Shown here piece after piece: positions 1 to 6,479 of a DNA stretch of 11,135 bases. The notes beneath the pieces are model-generated. The model searched no databases, had not been told where the DNA came from, and was given only the letters and a program-made list of their open reading frames with translations. The DNA is taken from the NCBI GenBank assembly GCA_003520455.1, contig DOUV01000133.1, positions 1-11,135 of the forward strand, in the 5' to 3' direction. Made by a program: the position numbers and the translations under genes. This stretch comes from Chloroflexota bacterium (GTDB lineage Bacteria; Chloroflexota; Anaerolineae; Ardenticatenales; Ardenticatenaceae). Position 1 is the first letter of the stretch. Each line of letters starts with the position of its first letter.

Positions 1-133
1 CCGGGCGGGGCGCGCCGGTCACCAAGGCGAGCCCATGGCCGCGCGCCAGCAAGGCGCGCGCCAGGTTGTCGGCGATCGTTTCGATGCCGCCGAAGACACT
101 CGGGGGAGAGGAGAGGATGAGGGCGACGTTCAT
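1..133 (-). CDS. Glycosyltransferase family 4 protein, N-terminus only (runs off the window)
   Basis: The reverse strand opens with an ATG at 133 and stays open for 44 codons to the window edge. The peptide begins MNVALILSSPPSVFGGIETI and continues with a helix and then RGHGLALVTG. This is the usual start of a GT-B, family 4 glycosyltransferase: a first beta strand, a glycine-rich loop with GGIE, a helix of the type 'LARALLARGH', and a second strand ending in TG. Such enzymes move a sugar from a nucleotide-sugar donor to a lipid or glycan acceptor at the cytoplasmic face of the membrane. Donor and acceptor cannot be told from this fragment. I see no clear Shine-Dalgarno sequence before the ATG, but an extended -10 promoter lies about 55 bases upstream. 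The gene diverges from the PIG-L deacetylase at 261, a pairing that fits glycan synthesis. Confidence 0.75.
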   Translation of the reverse strand, partial: MNVALILSSPPSVFGGIETIADNLARALLARGHGLALVTGAPRP

Positions 134-186
134 AAAGAATCGGGACGATAAGGTGCCTGTAGGGGACGGTGTCGTATGACGAGGCC

Positions 187-195
187 ATTATACCA
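187..195 (-). promoter_or_regulatory. Extended -10 promoter for the glycosyltransferase
   Basis: Read on the minus strand this is TGGTATAAT, a perfect -10 hexamer with the extended TGn motif. No good -35 hexamer lies 16-18 bases upstream, which is usual for extended -10 promoters. It faces the glycosyltransferase and would give a leader of about 45 bases. It is a motif match only. Confidence 0.5.
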
Positions 196-260
196 TGGCA
201 AATGATCTTCGCGCAGATGGCGAGCGCGGGTTGGCTGCGTAGACGCGGAGTATTCCCTCG

Positions 261-1178
261 ATGGGCTTTGGCCAGAAGCGGCAGGAAGAGCAGGGTTTTC
301 GAGCGCTTCGGCGGACAGTGCTCTTCCGACCGATCGAAGCGCTGTGGAGCGCGGTCTTTGCGGTCGTCGGCAGCGCTGCGCACCCAGCCCGGAGGGTGGG
401 ACGCTGGTCGCCAGCCCGCGGGCGGGTGCTCGTGGTGGCTCCCCACCCTGACGACGAGACCCTCGGGTGTGGTGGGACCATAGCGCTCCATGGTCGAGCG
501 GGCGACGAGGTCGTCGTACTGATCGTCACCGACGGGGGCGCCTCGCGGGCCGCCACGCATTCTCAGCGGGCCGCCGAGAGTGCCGGCGCCGCGGTGACCA
601 TTGGTGGCACCTGGCACAGGCTCGCCCTGCCCGAGGGTGCCTGGCGATTCCCGGAGGGGCGGGAGCAGATCCGCCGAGTGCTGGCCAAGTACCGGCCCGA
701 CCTGCTGTACGCTCCCTCTGGCATCGACTACCACCCCGAGCACGTCCGCGTGGCCCGGGCGCTGGCCGCGGCGCTGGGAGAGGCCGGGCTGGAACCCCGC
801 GTACGGGTGTACGAAGTCGGCGTCCCGCTGACACCGCTCCTCGCCAACCACCTGGTCGAACTGGGCGCCGCCGCCGACCTCAAGGCGCGTGCGCTGGCGG
901 CCTACGCCTCGCAGCAGGGTGCGATTCGGCCAATTCGGCGTCTGCATCGTTACAACCGCCGGCTCTATGGCGCTGGGGGCGAGGTCGAAATCTTCTGGGA
1001 GATGCCGGCGCCGAGCTACGCCCGGCTGCTCGCAGCGGGCGAGCAGCGGGTGGGCCGCTTCCCCTTTCGAGGCATTCGCGAGCGACCCTTCGGCGACCTG
1101 CTGCCCTTCTTGGTCGGGCTCAACGAGCGCTCCCGGCTCCGCGCCGCCTGCGCCCCGCTCGACGATACGGCAACCTGA
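261..1178 (+). CDS. PIG-L/LmbE family zinc-dependent N-deacetylase
   Basis: This 305-residue protein carries the PIG-L/LmbE signature. Residues 60-72 read APHPDDETLGCGG, with the metal- and base-forming His62, Asp64, Asp65 and Glu66, and a second motif YHPEH at 157-161 supplies the third zinc ligand, probably His161. Members remove the acetyl group from N-acetylglucosamine-type sugars in GPI-anchor precursors, mycothiol, bacillithiol or antibiotic and glycan intermediates. The substrate here is unknown. A hydrophobic patch at about residues 24-40 comes before the catalytic domain; it could be a membrane-associating segment or simply an N-terminal helix. The ATG at 261 has GGAG ten bases upstream (247-250), an acceptable but long spacing, so a somewhat different start is possible. 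The gene diverges from a family 4 glycosyltransferase, which suggests a shared role in making an amino-sugar glycoconjugate. It ends before a strong inverted repeat that separates it from the convergent gene. Confidence 0.9.
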   Translation: MGFGQKRQEEQGFRALRRTVLFRPIEALWSAVFAVVGSAAHPARRVGRWSPARGRVLVVAPHPDDETLGCGGTIALHGRAGDEVVVLIVTDGGASRAATHSQRAAESAGAAVTIGGTWHRLALPEGAWRFPEGREQIRRVLAKYRPDLLYAPSGIDYHPEHVRVARALAAALGEAGLEPRVRVYEVGVPLTPLLANHLVELGAAADLKARALAAYASQQGAIRPIRRLHRYNRRLYGAGGEVEIFWEMPAPSYARLLAAGEQRVGRFPFRGIRERPFGDLLPFLVGLNERSRLRAACAPLDDTAT

Positions 1179-1314
1179 CAGATGTGTGAAGGCGGCGCGG
1201 TCCGCCGGGAGCCCTGCGAACGAGAGGGCGCCTGTGATCGTCCGAGGAGGCGCAAAGAAGGCAGACCGTGGCGCAGTGGCGCGCACCATCAGCGTAAAGC
1301 TCTCGTATGTGCCA

Positions 1315-1344
1315 TTGACAGAGGCGCTCGCTGTCAGTTAAGAT
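1315..1344 (+). promoter_or_regulatory. Sigma70-like promoter in a convergent intergenic gap
   Basis: A consensus -35 TTGACA (1315-1320) and a -10 TAAGAT (1339-1344) are separated by 18 bases. Transcription would start near 1351 and run into the inverted repeat at 1407-1460. No convincing protein gene follows on this strand, so a short RNA of about 110 bases is the natural product, if the promoter is real. The -35 also forms part of a 6-bp inverted repeat (TGACAG/CTGTCA), which could be a repressor site or chance. Confidence 0.4.
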
Positions 1345-1406
1345 GGCCGATACCCGGAGCGACGTGGCAGCGAACGTGGGCCTGCTCTGGCCGCGCGATG
1401 AGGTTT

Positions 1407-1460
1407 GGACAGAAGTACTCGCTCCACGCGAGACCTCGCGTGGGGCGGGTACTTCTGTCC
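1407..1460. terminator. 25-bp-stem inverted repeat, likely bidirectional terminator
   Basis: Bases 1407-1431 pair with 1436-1460 as a continuous 25-bp stem with two G-U wobbles (one on each side of the inner CG pairs) and a four-base loop, GACC. The outer 12 bases (GGACAGAAGTAC with GTACTTCTGTCC) match perfectly. It sits between the stop of the PIG-L gene (1178) and the stop of the convergent secreted-protein gene (1476), where a two-way terminator is expected. There is no long T run next to either arm, so termination may rely on hairpin strength or on other factors. Confidence 0.7.
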
Positions 1461-1475
1461 GCCGGTTTCACGCGA

Positions 1476-2813
1476 TCATTTTGTCGATCGAGCGCCGGCA
1501 GTCACCTGGATGCCAGGGAACATGACGTGGAAGAACGGTTGCTCCATACCGTTGGGCAGCATGAAGCCGGTCTTGACGGGACTGGACTGGCCCTTCGGGG
1601 TGAAGGGCGGTACGATCACGTGGAGGTGCCTGGCCTTGGGGTTGACCTCCGCATCGAAGACCAGATCGTAGGGGTTCTTGCGGACGAACTCGGTGAGCAT
1701 GACGTGGACGAGCCGGTTCTGGTCAATCTTCTGATCGTTGAGGTAGATATCACCCAGGCCCCAGAAGCCGACGTAGTCGAACTCGGTGGGCATGAGTTGG
1801 GTGCCCCACTTGGTGATACCGTGCTGGATGAAGTTGGTGGCGACGCCGCCGGCGGTAGGGATGAACCAGCCGTGCGCGGCGGGCTTCTGGACCTCGATCC
1901 GGTAGACACCCTTGCCTCCAGGGGCCTCGAAAGTCGCCACGAAGTCGATCTTGTCTTTCGTCGTCGCCCCATCTGTGGCGGTGGCATCGACGACGGCCAT
2001 GTGGACCGAGTTCATGGCGCCCTGGGTGACGGCGAACATGTTGCTGAAGGGAGTGGGAACGTTGGTGACGAAGGTGCCATCAGGGAGGGCTGTGCGGATC
2101 TTCATCGGGGCTCCCAGGATGACGGGAGGGGCCTCCGTCGCTTTCGGATCGTCCACCGTACCAAAAATGGTGGGATCGAGCTGGCGTGGTCCGGGGAAGA
2201 CCCACGTGGCGACTCCGGATTCCTGAGTGAGTTGCAGTTCGATGGGGCCACCGACGATGTCAGGCGGTGACTGGTCGTTGATGTGCGCGGAAAGGTACGG
2301 CCACCAGGGCGACTGCTTGTAGATTTCTGTCGCTCCTGTGGGCGGTGTTCCCGACTCGGCCGCGAAGATGACAGCGCACCCAATGCGGTCGCTGTCGGGG
2401 TTGGTGCCGGCGTAGATGATCAACGTGCTGCCGCTTGGATCGTGGAGAGTGTCGAGCGTGAAGCGCTCGGTGGTTCGCTGATAGGTCGCACTGCCGTTCG
2501 GGTAGAACTGGATGGGGGGGAGCACGGCGACTTCATCACCCGCCGACTGGAGATTTTTCGACTCACAGCGGCCAACGTCAGTAATCGCCAGCCGGTGGTC
2601 GCCGCCGGGACCGGGGTCGAATCCAGCGACCGCGACCTGTACCTCTACCGCGCCGTTCGGCGTCGGTGTAAAGGTGGCATTTCCAACCGTCCGACCAACT
2701 GGATCTACGATCTTCACGCTGGTATTGGCAGGGCTCCCTCCCTGGGCCAGAGCCACACCAGAGGGACTTACGAGCACCAGCAGTGTCAGGATGAGGCCTA
2801 TCGTTGTACGCAT
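1476..2813 (-). CDS. Secreted protein: degenerate Cu/Zn-SOD-like domain plus unknown C-terminal domain
   Basis: This 445-residue protein begins with a signal peptide: a hydrophobic core at residues 5-18 and a probable cleavage site after ALA at 21-23. The start is supported by AGGAG six bases before the ATG. Residues 32-150 follow the Cu/Zn superoxide dismutase pattern: an opening strand with VKIVDPVG, a GNATF strand, a PGPGGDH turn, GRC at 81-83, SAG at 90-92, and a closing RIGCAVI. The two cysteines, Cys83 and Cys146, match the disulfide pair of SodC. The usual copper and zinc histidines are mostly absent: the HGFHIHE region reads DHRLAITD, and SAGGHFNP reads SAGDEVAV. Dismutase activity is therefore unlikely. 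Residues 165-445 form a region I do not recognise, with histidines 314, 331, 370, 396, 398 and 429 and several aromatic-rich strands. It probably acts outside the cytoplasmic membrane. It is monocistronic, and both its neighbours lie across long gaps or terminators. Confidence 0.88.
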   Translation of the reverse strand: MRTTIGLILTLLVLVSPSGVALAQGGSPANTSVKIVDPVGRTVGNATFTPTPNGAVEVQVAVAGFDPGPGGDHRLAITDVGRCESKNLQSAGDEVAVLPPIQFYPNGSATYQRTTERFTLDTLHDPSGSTLIIYAGTNPDSDRIGCAVIFAAESGTPPTGATEIYKQSPWWPYLSAHINDQSPPDIVGGPIELQLTQESGVATWVFPGPRQLDPTIFGTVDDPKATEAPPVILGAPMKIRTALPDGTFVTNVPTPFSNMFAVTQGAMNSVHMAVVDATATDGATTKDKIDFVATFEAPGGKGVYRIEVQKPAAHGWFIPTAGGVATNFIQHGITKWGTQLMPTEFDYVGFWGLGDIYLNDQKIDQNRLVHVMLTEFVRKNPYDLVFDAEVNPKARHLHVIVPPFTPKGQSSPVKTGFMLPNGMEQPFFHVMFPGIQVTAGARSTK

Positions 2814-2896
2814 GAGAATCTCCTTTCTTTCCTTGCCCCGACCCTCCGCTCATCTCAGCGGGCGGGCAAACAGGGTAAGGATCGGCTCCACTCTGT

Positions 2897-2916
2897 CCGA
2901 AACTTGCTCGTTTCGG
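2897..2916. promoter_or_regulatory. 7-bp inverted repeat in the leader or promoter region of the secreted-protein gene
   Basis: CCGAAAC (2897-2903) and GTTTCGG (2910-2916) are perfect inverted copies separated by six bases. The repeat lies about 85 bases upstream of the start at 2813. It could be an operator or a small hairpin in the mRNA leader. I find no convincing -35/-10 pair nearby to decide between these. Confidence 0.35.
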
Positions 2917-3696
2917 CCATACTCTGTACTTTCCTCCTGTCGCGGCAAGGGGCATCCGACATCTGGACACCCCTTTATGAGACTGGAGGGTGCACTCTAC
3001 GGCGAAATAGGGTCGGTGCTCTTCTGAAACGATTTTGCCCCGCGTGCCTTATGCCGTGGCGATACCTCCTAAAGCCGCGCTTGTGGGGATAGCGTGTACG
3101 GGGGAGGCGAGGGTAGTATTCTCGTCCGCCCAGGGCACCGTATCCCGATTGGAGTATCTACTGTAAAACTCTTGCCTGCGATGGCGTATGCAACATGGGG
3201 AGAATGGCGGTCAGGGCCTGTTGGATTCTTGTTGAGCGCCGTGCTTGGGCCAGAAGGTCTCAACTGGGAGGGCAAAAAGGAACACCGAGCGGACTACGGA
3301 GGTTTCCTGAAGGGGGATAAAGCCCACGAGGAGGACAGCCTCTACGGTAGAGCGCGCCGCTCCAAACCGAATCCCTGGTTCGCTTTGTCGAGGCCGTACA
3401 GAATCAGATACTGGTGCACGAACGACTCTGTGAACTGCTTTCTATGGTCGTGATCGATGCTGCGTCTGGTTGCCGGAAGTTGCAGCCGGAACAACACAAC
3501 GCATTCCCGAATCGTACAATTTTGAAATTGTCCATCCTGATTGCCTACCATGAAAGCATGGTGCTGTGGAGGACAGCAACTCACTTCTTCTTCAAGATTG
3601 AGCGCCCAACGCGGCCACTATTCTACGGCCCAAATCTCACCCTACACACCAAATCTCAGTTCTGTCTGTAATCGTCCTGACATTTGCGGACGCAAC

Positions 3697-3724
3697 TTTC
3701 GCCTGTGCGACACCCTTTTATAAG
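3697..3724 (+). promoter_or_regulatory. Weak candidate promoter for the B3/B4 protein gene
   Basis: TTTCGC (3697-3702) and TATAAG (3719-3724) are spaced by 16 bases. They point toward the gene at 3859, leaving a leader of about 125 bases. Both hexamers are imperfect, so this is a tentative call. Confidence 0.25.
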
Positions 3725-3858
3725 AGAGGTTACCATCATGCACGCCGGATCGTGGACGAGCGTCGCGTTTGCAATCGGTGGGGCGCTCCGCTCCCCGCCG
3801 GTCGATTCGTCAACAGGCGATATGCCCTTATTCCGATTGGAAGGAGACTCAGATCGGC

Positions 3859-4536
3859 ATGTTCACCATATCCGAAGCGTGGAAAGCGGCGTATCCGGGG
3901 GCAACGGTGGGATTCCTGGTAATGCACCAGGTGGCGAACCTTGCCCATCACCCTGAACTGGACCAACGGAAAGCAGCGTTGGAGAACCAGTTGCGGGCCC
4001 GGTTTTCTGGCCAGGACCGGGCGACGCTGGAGGCACTCCCGCTGATCCAGGCCTATACCGCTTACTACAAGCGGTACAAGAAGACCTACCATGTCCAGCT
4101 CCAACTCGAATCGATCGTTTTCAAAGGCAGGTCCATTCCACGGGTCGCCGCACTGGTGGAAGCCATGTTCATGGCCGAACTCGAGAACCTGCTGCTGACC
4201 GCCGGGCATGACCTGGAGGCCATCCGCCCTCCGGTCACGCTCGACGTGGCCACAGGAACCGAACAGTACGTCTTACTCAACGGGAAGGAGCAAGTATTAA
4301 AGCCGGGCGACATGATGATGGCGGATACACGCGGCGTGATCTCGAGCGTGCTCTACGGCCCTGATTCTCGTACCCAAATGACCCCTGACACTCGGCAGGT
4401 TCTCTTCGCGGTGTACGCGCCGCCTGGGATTGGAGAACAGGCCGTGGCTCAACACCTGGAGAGCATCCGGGCGAATGTCGGACTCGTGTCGCCAGAAGCC
4501 AGCGTGGAAGTGTTGCAGGTCTACGGCACTCTTTGA
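3859..4536 (+). CDS. Stand-alone B3/B4 (PheT beta-subunit editing-type) domain protein
   Basis: From the ATG at 3859 the protein is 225 residues, the usual size of free-standing B3/B4 domain proteins. GGAAGGAG about a dozen bases upstream supports this start over an ATG at 3769. The C-terminal half has the family pattern: a strand-rich stretch with LDVATGTEQYVLLNGKE, then DTRGVISSVLYGPDSRTQMT, then VLFAVYAPPGI. In phenylalanyl-tRNA synthetase the B3/B4 module of the beta subunit hydrolyses tyrosine wrongly attached to tRNA-Phe. Free-standing relatives are often annotated as 'phenylalanine-tRNA ligase beta subunit-related', and most have no proven function. The N-terminal part contains VMHQVANLAHHPELDQRK and an Arg/Lys-rich helix, as expected for nucleic-acid or tRNA contact, though that is inference. 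No tRNA or synthetase gene lies next to it. It appears to be transcribed alone and ends at a strong inverted repeat. Confidence 0.85.
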   Translation: MFTISEAWKAAYPGATVGFLVMHQVANLAHHPELDQRKAALENQLRARFSGQDRATLEALPLIQAYTAYYKRYKKTYHVQLQLESIVFKGRSIPRVAALVEAMFMAELENLLLTAGHDLEAIRPPVTLDVATGTEQYVLLNGKEQVLKPGDMMMADTRGVISSVLYGPDSRTQMTPDTRQVLFAVYAPPGIGEQAVAQHLESIRANVGLVSPEASVEVLQVYGTL

Positions 4537-4557
4537 CACTCCCATCGTTAGAAAGCT

Positions 4558-4626
4558 GCTCATATGGAATAGGGTGTGTCGCGTGTGCGAGCGCGACGCG
4601 CTCGCACACGCGACACCAATATGAGC
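4558..4626. terminator. Long nested inverted repeat between convergent genes, likely bidirectional terminator
   Basis: The core is a perfect 18-bp stem (4576-4593 with 4599-4616), extendable by one more pair over a three-base loop. It is very rich in GTGT/CGCG. Outside it, GCTCATAT (4558-4565) and ATATGAGC (4619-4626) form a second perfect 8-bp arm pair. The element fills most of the 105-base gap between the stop at 4536 and the convergent stop at 4642. There is no T run on either side, so it may instead be an intergenic palindromic repeat that also acts as a terminator. Confidence 0.7.
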
Positions 4627-4641
4627 GTAGAAAGTTGAGAG

Positions 4642-6444
4642 TCAGTTCTGTTCGTCGGGCAGTGGCAGAGGGCTGCCGGTCGGGGCTTGGTTCCAACGGG
4701 GGAATGACACGACCAGGCCGAGCAGGATCCAGAAGAACAGATAGAGGGCGACAAACTCGAGGAAGTAATCGAGCAGCCCGTGAACCAGAAACGCGGCCAG
4801 GCTCCCCGCGAGGGCCAGCGACCAGGGCGCGAAGCGATGGGCCGGGGCCGTCCACCAGGCGCGCAGCAGGAGCCTGGCCGTGACGGCGAGGATCAGCAGG
4901 AAAGCCACACCGCCCAGGAGGCCGAGGTCGGCGAACATTTCCAGGTACAGGTTGTTGGCGTGAACCCTTTGGTCCCACTCGCTCTGCCCGGCGTACTCAC
5001 CGAAGACGTGCCGGAAGTTGTCGGGGCCGACGCCGAGCAACGGATGCCGGGCGACCATCTCCACGGCAGCTCGCCACAGCTCGAGGCGGCCGACTGGTGG
5101 CTTCACGTAGACCGTCTCGTCGCGCGGAACGACGGGGATGGCGGCGGGCTGGCTTGGGAGCCTGGCCGGAGTTGCCTCCACCATCGTGTAGGCCGGGGCG
5201 ATGCCGCGGTCCTTGAACCAGAGGATGCCGCGTTGAAGCATACCCCAGGCCAGGAGATAGGTGCCGGGCTGAGGGACGACTCGCACCGTCGCCGCAAGCT
5301 CGACACTCTCCCCGGGAGCGAGATCGCGCGGCAGCACGGTCTCAACCCGGGGGTACTTCAGTTCACGCGTTCCGTCCGCACTGAGCCACTGGTAGGAGAG
5401 CACGAAGGCGTGGTCGCCGGAGGCCTGCCACGCCGCCGCGCCCGTGTTCTGGACCTGCACCGGCACTGTTACGACCTCATCGGCCGAAGCGGCGAGTTGC
5501 GAAGGCGCCCGGTAGCTCACTCCGTACCAGTGGGCTTCGTTCTCCGTCTGCAACCGCGTCACGAAGGTGCTGTTTCTTGCCGCCAGCAAGGCCACGAGCA
5601 GGACCATCAAGCTGAAGGCTGCCCCAATCGGCGCGAGGACTCGCCGGAGCGGCCGCTTCAACCAGGCCATACTCGCCATGACCAGGAAGGTCCCCGTCAG
5701 GGCGACCAACCCGGCGCGGGTGAGGGTCAGGATCACGACCCAGATCGTCATGGCGACACCCACCGGGAGCACCAGCCGCAGCGCTCGCCGCTGGGCGACC
5801 ATCACCGCCCCAAGGAGCAGCGGCGTAGCCATCTCGAAGTACATCGAGGCGATGGTCGCGTACTGAAAGCTCGCGCTGACTCGGAGTTGGCCGCCCACGC
5901 GCGTCGGGCCGGCCTTGAACAGGCCGAGCAGCGGCGCCATGCCTCCACTTTGGGCCTCGACGAGGCCCAGCACCGCCGCCAGCAGGGCCGCGACGAGGAT
6001 GGCCGCGATCAGGCGCCCGAAACGCTCGCGGGTTGTGACGGTTGCAACGATCAGGAAGAAGGCGTAGGCCCCGCTGAGGAGGCGGGTGGCGAATTTGAGT
6101 GCCTCACCCCGGTGGCTGGGCGCCGCCAGCGCGGAAACGATCGCGAGGGTGAGAAACAGCAGGATCGGGATGGTGAGGGGTGTCTTCAGGTTGGGCCGGC
6201 GGCGCGTGACGGCGGCGTGAAGCCCCCAGGCCAGCGCGGTCAGCCCCAGAATCAACTCCAGGTTGGTTACCTCGAACCACGGCCCAACTGTCAGGATGGG
6301 ATAGCGACTCTCGAACGGCAGGGCAAAGGCCAGCAAGAGCAAAGTTGTTTCGAGCGCGACGGCGGTGATCTGGTCAGAGGAGGCCAACGGCTGGAGGGTG
6401 GAGATTGGAGCGAGGGGACTCGAGCCCCGGTTTGGCGATGTCAA
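4642..6444 (-). CDS. O-antigen ligase/polymerase-like membrane protein (Wzy_C) with inserted Ig-like domain
   Basis: This 600-residue polytopic membrane protein joins or polymerises lipid-linked surface glycans outside the cytoplasmic membrane, judging from its family. Hydrophobic segments cover about residues 27-290 and 508-580. Family landmarks are TLTRAG at 240-245 (Arg243), HPLLGVGPDNF at 467-477, HANNLYLEMFADLGLLGG at 495-512 (His495, equivalent to the essential periplasmic histidine of WaaL-type ligases), and HGLLDY at 555-560. Between Arg243 and His495, residues about 310-425 form an extra beta-rich domain with NTGAAAW at 333-339, LSYQW, LAPGESVEL, PGTYLLAWGM and WF. This resembles an NBR1-type Ig-like fold and would sit in the large extracytoplasmic loop. 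The first possible start is TTG at 6444, since an in-frame stop lies just upstream. It is set inside a GGAGATT tandem repeat, so the true start may be slightly inside. The gene follows sufE by 35 bases and could be co-transcribed with it. Confidence 0.88.
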   Translation of the reverse strand: MTSPNRGSSPLAPISTLQPLASSDQITAVALETTLLLLAFALPFESRYPILTVGPWFEVTNLELILGLTALAWGLHAAVTRRRPNLKTPLTIPILLFLTLAIVSALAAPSHRGEALKFATRLLSGAYAFFLIVATVTTRERFGRLIAAILVAALLAAVLGLVEAQSGGMAPLLGLFKAGPTRVGGQLRVSASFQYATIASMYFEMATPLLLGAVMVAQRRALRLVLPVGVAMTIWVVILTLTRAGLVALTGTFLVMASMAWLKRPLRRVLAPIGAAFSLMVLLVALLAARNSTFVTRLQTENEAHWYGVSYRAPSQLAASADEVVTVPVQVQNTGAAAWQASGDHAFVLSYQWLSADGTRELKYPRVETVLPRDLAPGESVELAATVRVVPQPGTYLLAWGMLQRGILWFKDRGIAPAYTMVEATPARLPSQPAAIPVVPRDETVYVKPPVGRLELWRAAVEMVARHPLLGVGPDNFRHVFGEYAGQSEWDQRVHANNLYLEMFADLGLLGGVAFLLILAVTARLLLRAWWTAPAHRFAPWSLALAGSLAAFLVHGLLDYFLEFVALYLFFWILLGLVVSFPRWNQAPTGSPLPLPDEQN

Positions 6445-6456
6445 TCTCCAATCTCC
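6400..6456. repeat. Short tandem heptamer with an inverted copy around the ligase-gene start
   Basis: On the minus strand the heptamer GGAGATT occurs twice in tandem at 6456-6443, ending in the TTG start codon. A perfect 11-base inverted copy, GGAGATTGGAG, lies on the plus strand at 6400-6410, inside the first codons of the ligase-like gene. The two arms (6400-6410 and 6446-6456) could form a stem over the start region with a 35-base loop. The repeat supplies the ribosome-site-like GGAG sequences here. Confidence 0.6.
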
Positions 6457-6479
6457 GATCTCTCAAGGTCAATACCAAC

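Larger units (their letters stand above)
2831..3858. other. About 1 kb without a convincing gene; less GC-rich than the rest
   Basis: The region between the divergent secreted-protein and B3/B4 genes has a more even base mix than the flanking genes. Its short open frames lack the strong third-position GC bias of the real genes here. The longest in the desert interior runs from a GTG at 3094 to 3453 (119 codons), has no good ribosome site and has no motif I recognise. Another frame, 3351-3671, gives a peptide with an orderly amphipathic stretch (LVRFVEAVQNQILVHERLCE) but lacks a sensible start and ends in unstructured sequence. One or both could be remnants of a decayed gene. A 16-base palindrome, ACAATTTTGAAATTGT, lies at 3516-3531 and looks like an operator without a known client. 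Confidence 0.5.

Noticed and set aside
1182..2270. Long plus-strand open frame opposite the secreted-protein gene
   Set aside because: It lies antisense to a gene with a good signal peptide and ribosome site, and its peptide shows no recognisable domain.
3094..3453. 119-codon open frame from a GTG
   Set aside because: It has no convincing ribosome site, no motif, and codon use unlike the true genes here; kept only as a possible remnant in the low-GC gap.
3738..3956. Small open frame with AGAGAGG before an ATG, overlapping the B3/B4 gene start
   Set aside because: The peptide is low in structure, matches nothing I know, and more than half lies in another frame of the real gene.
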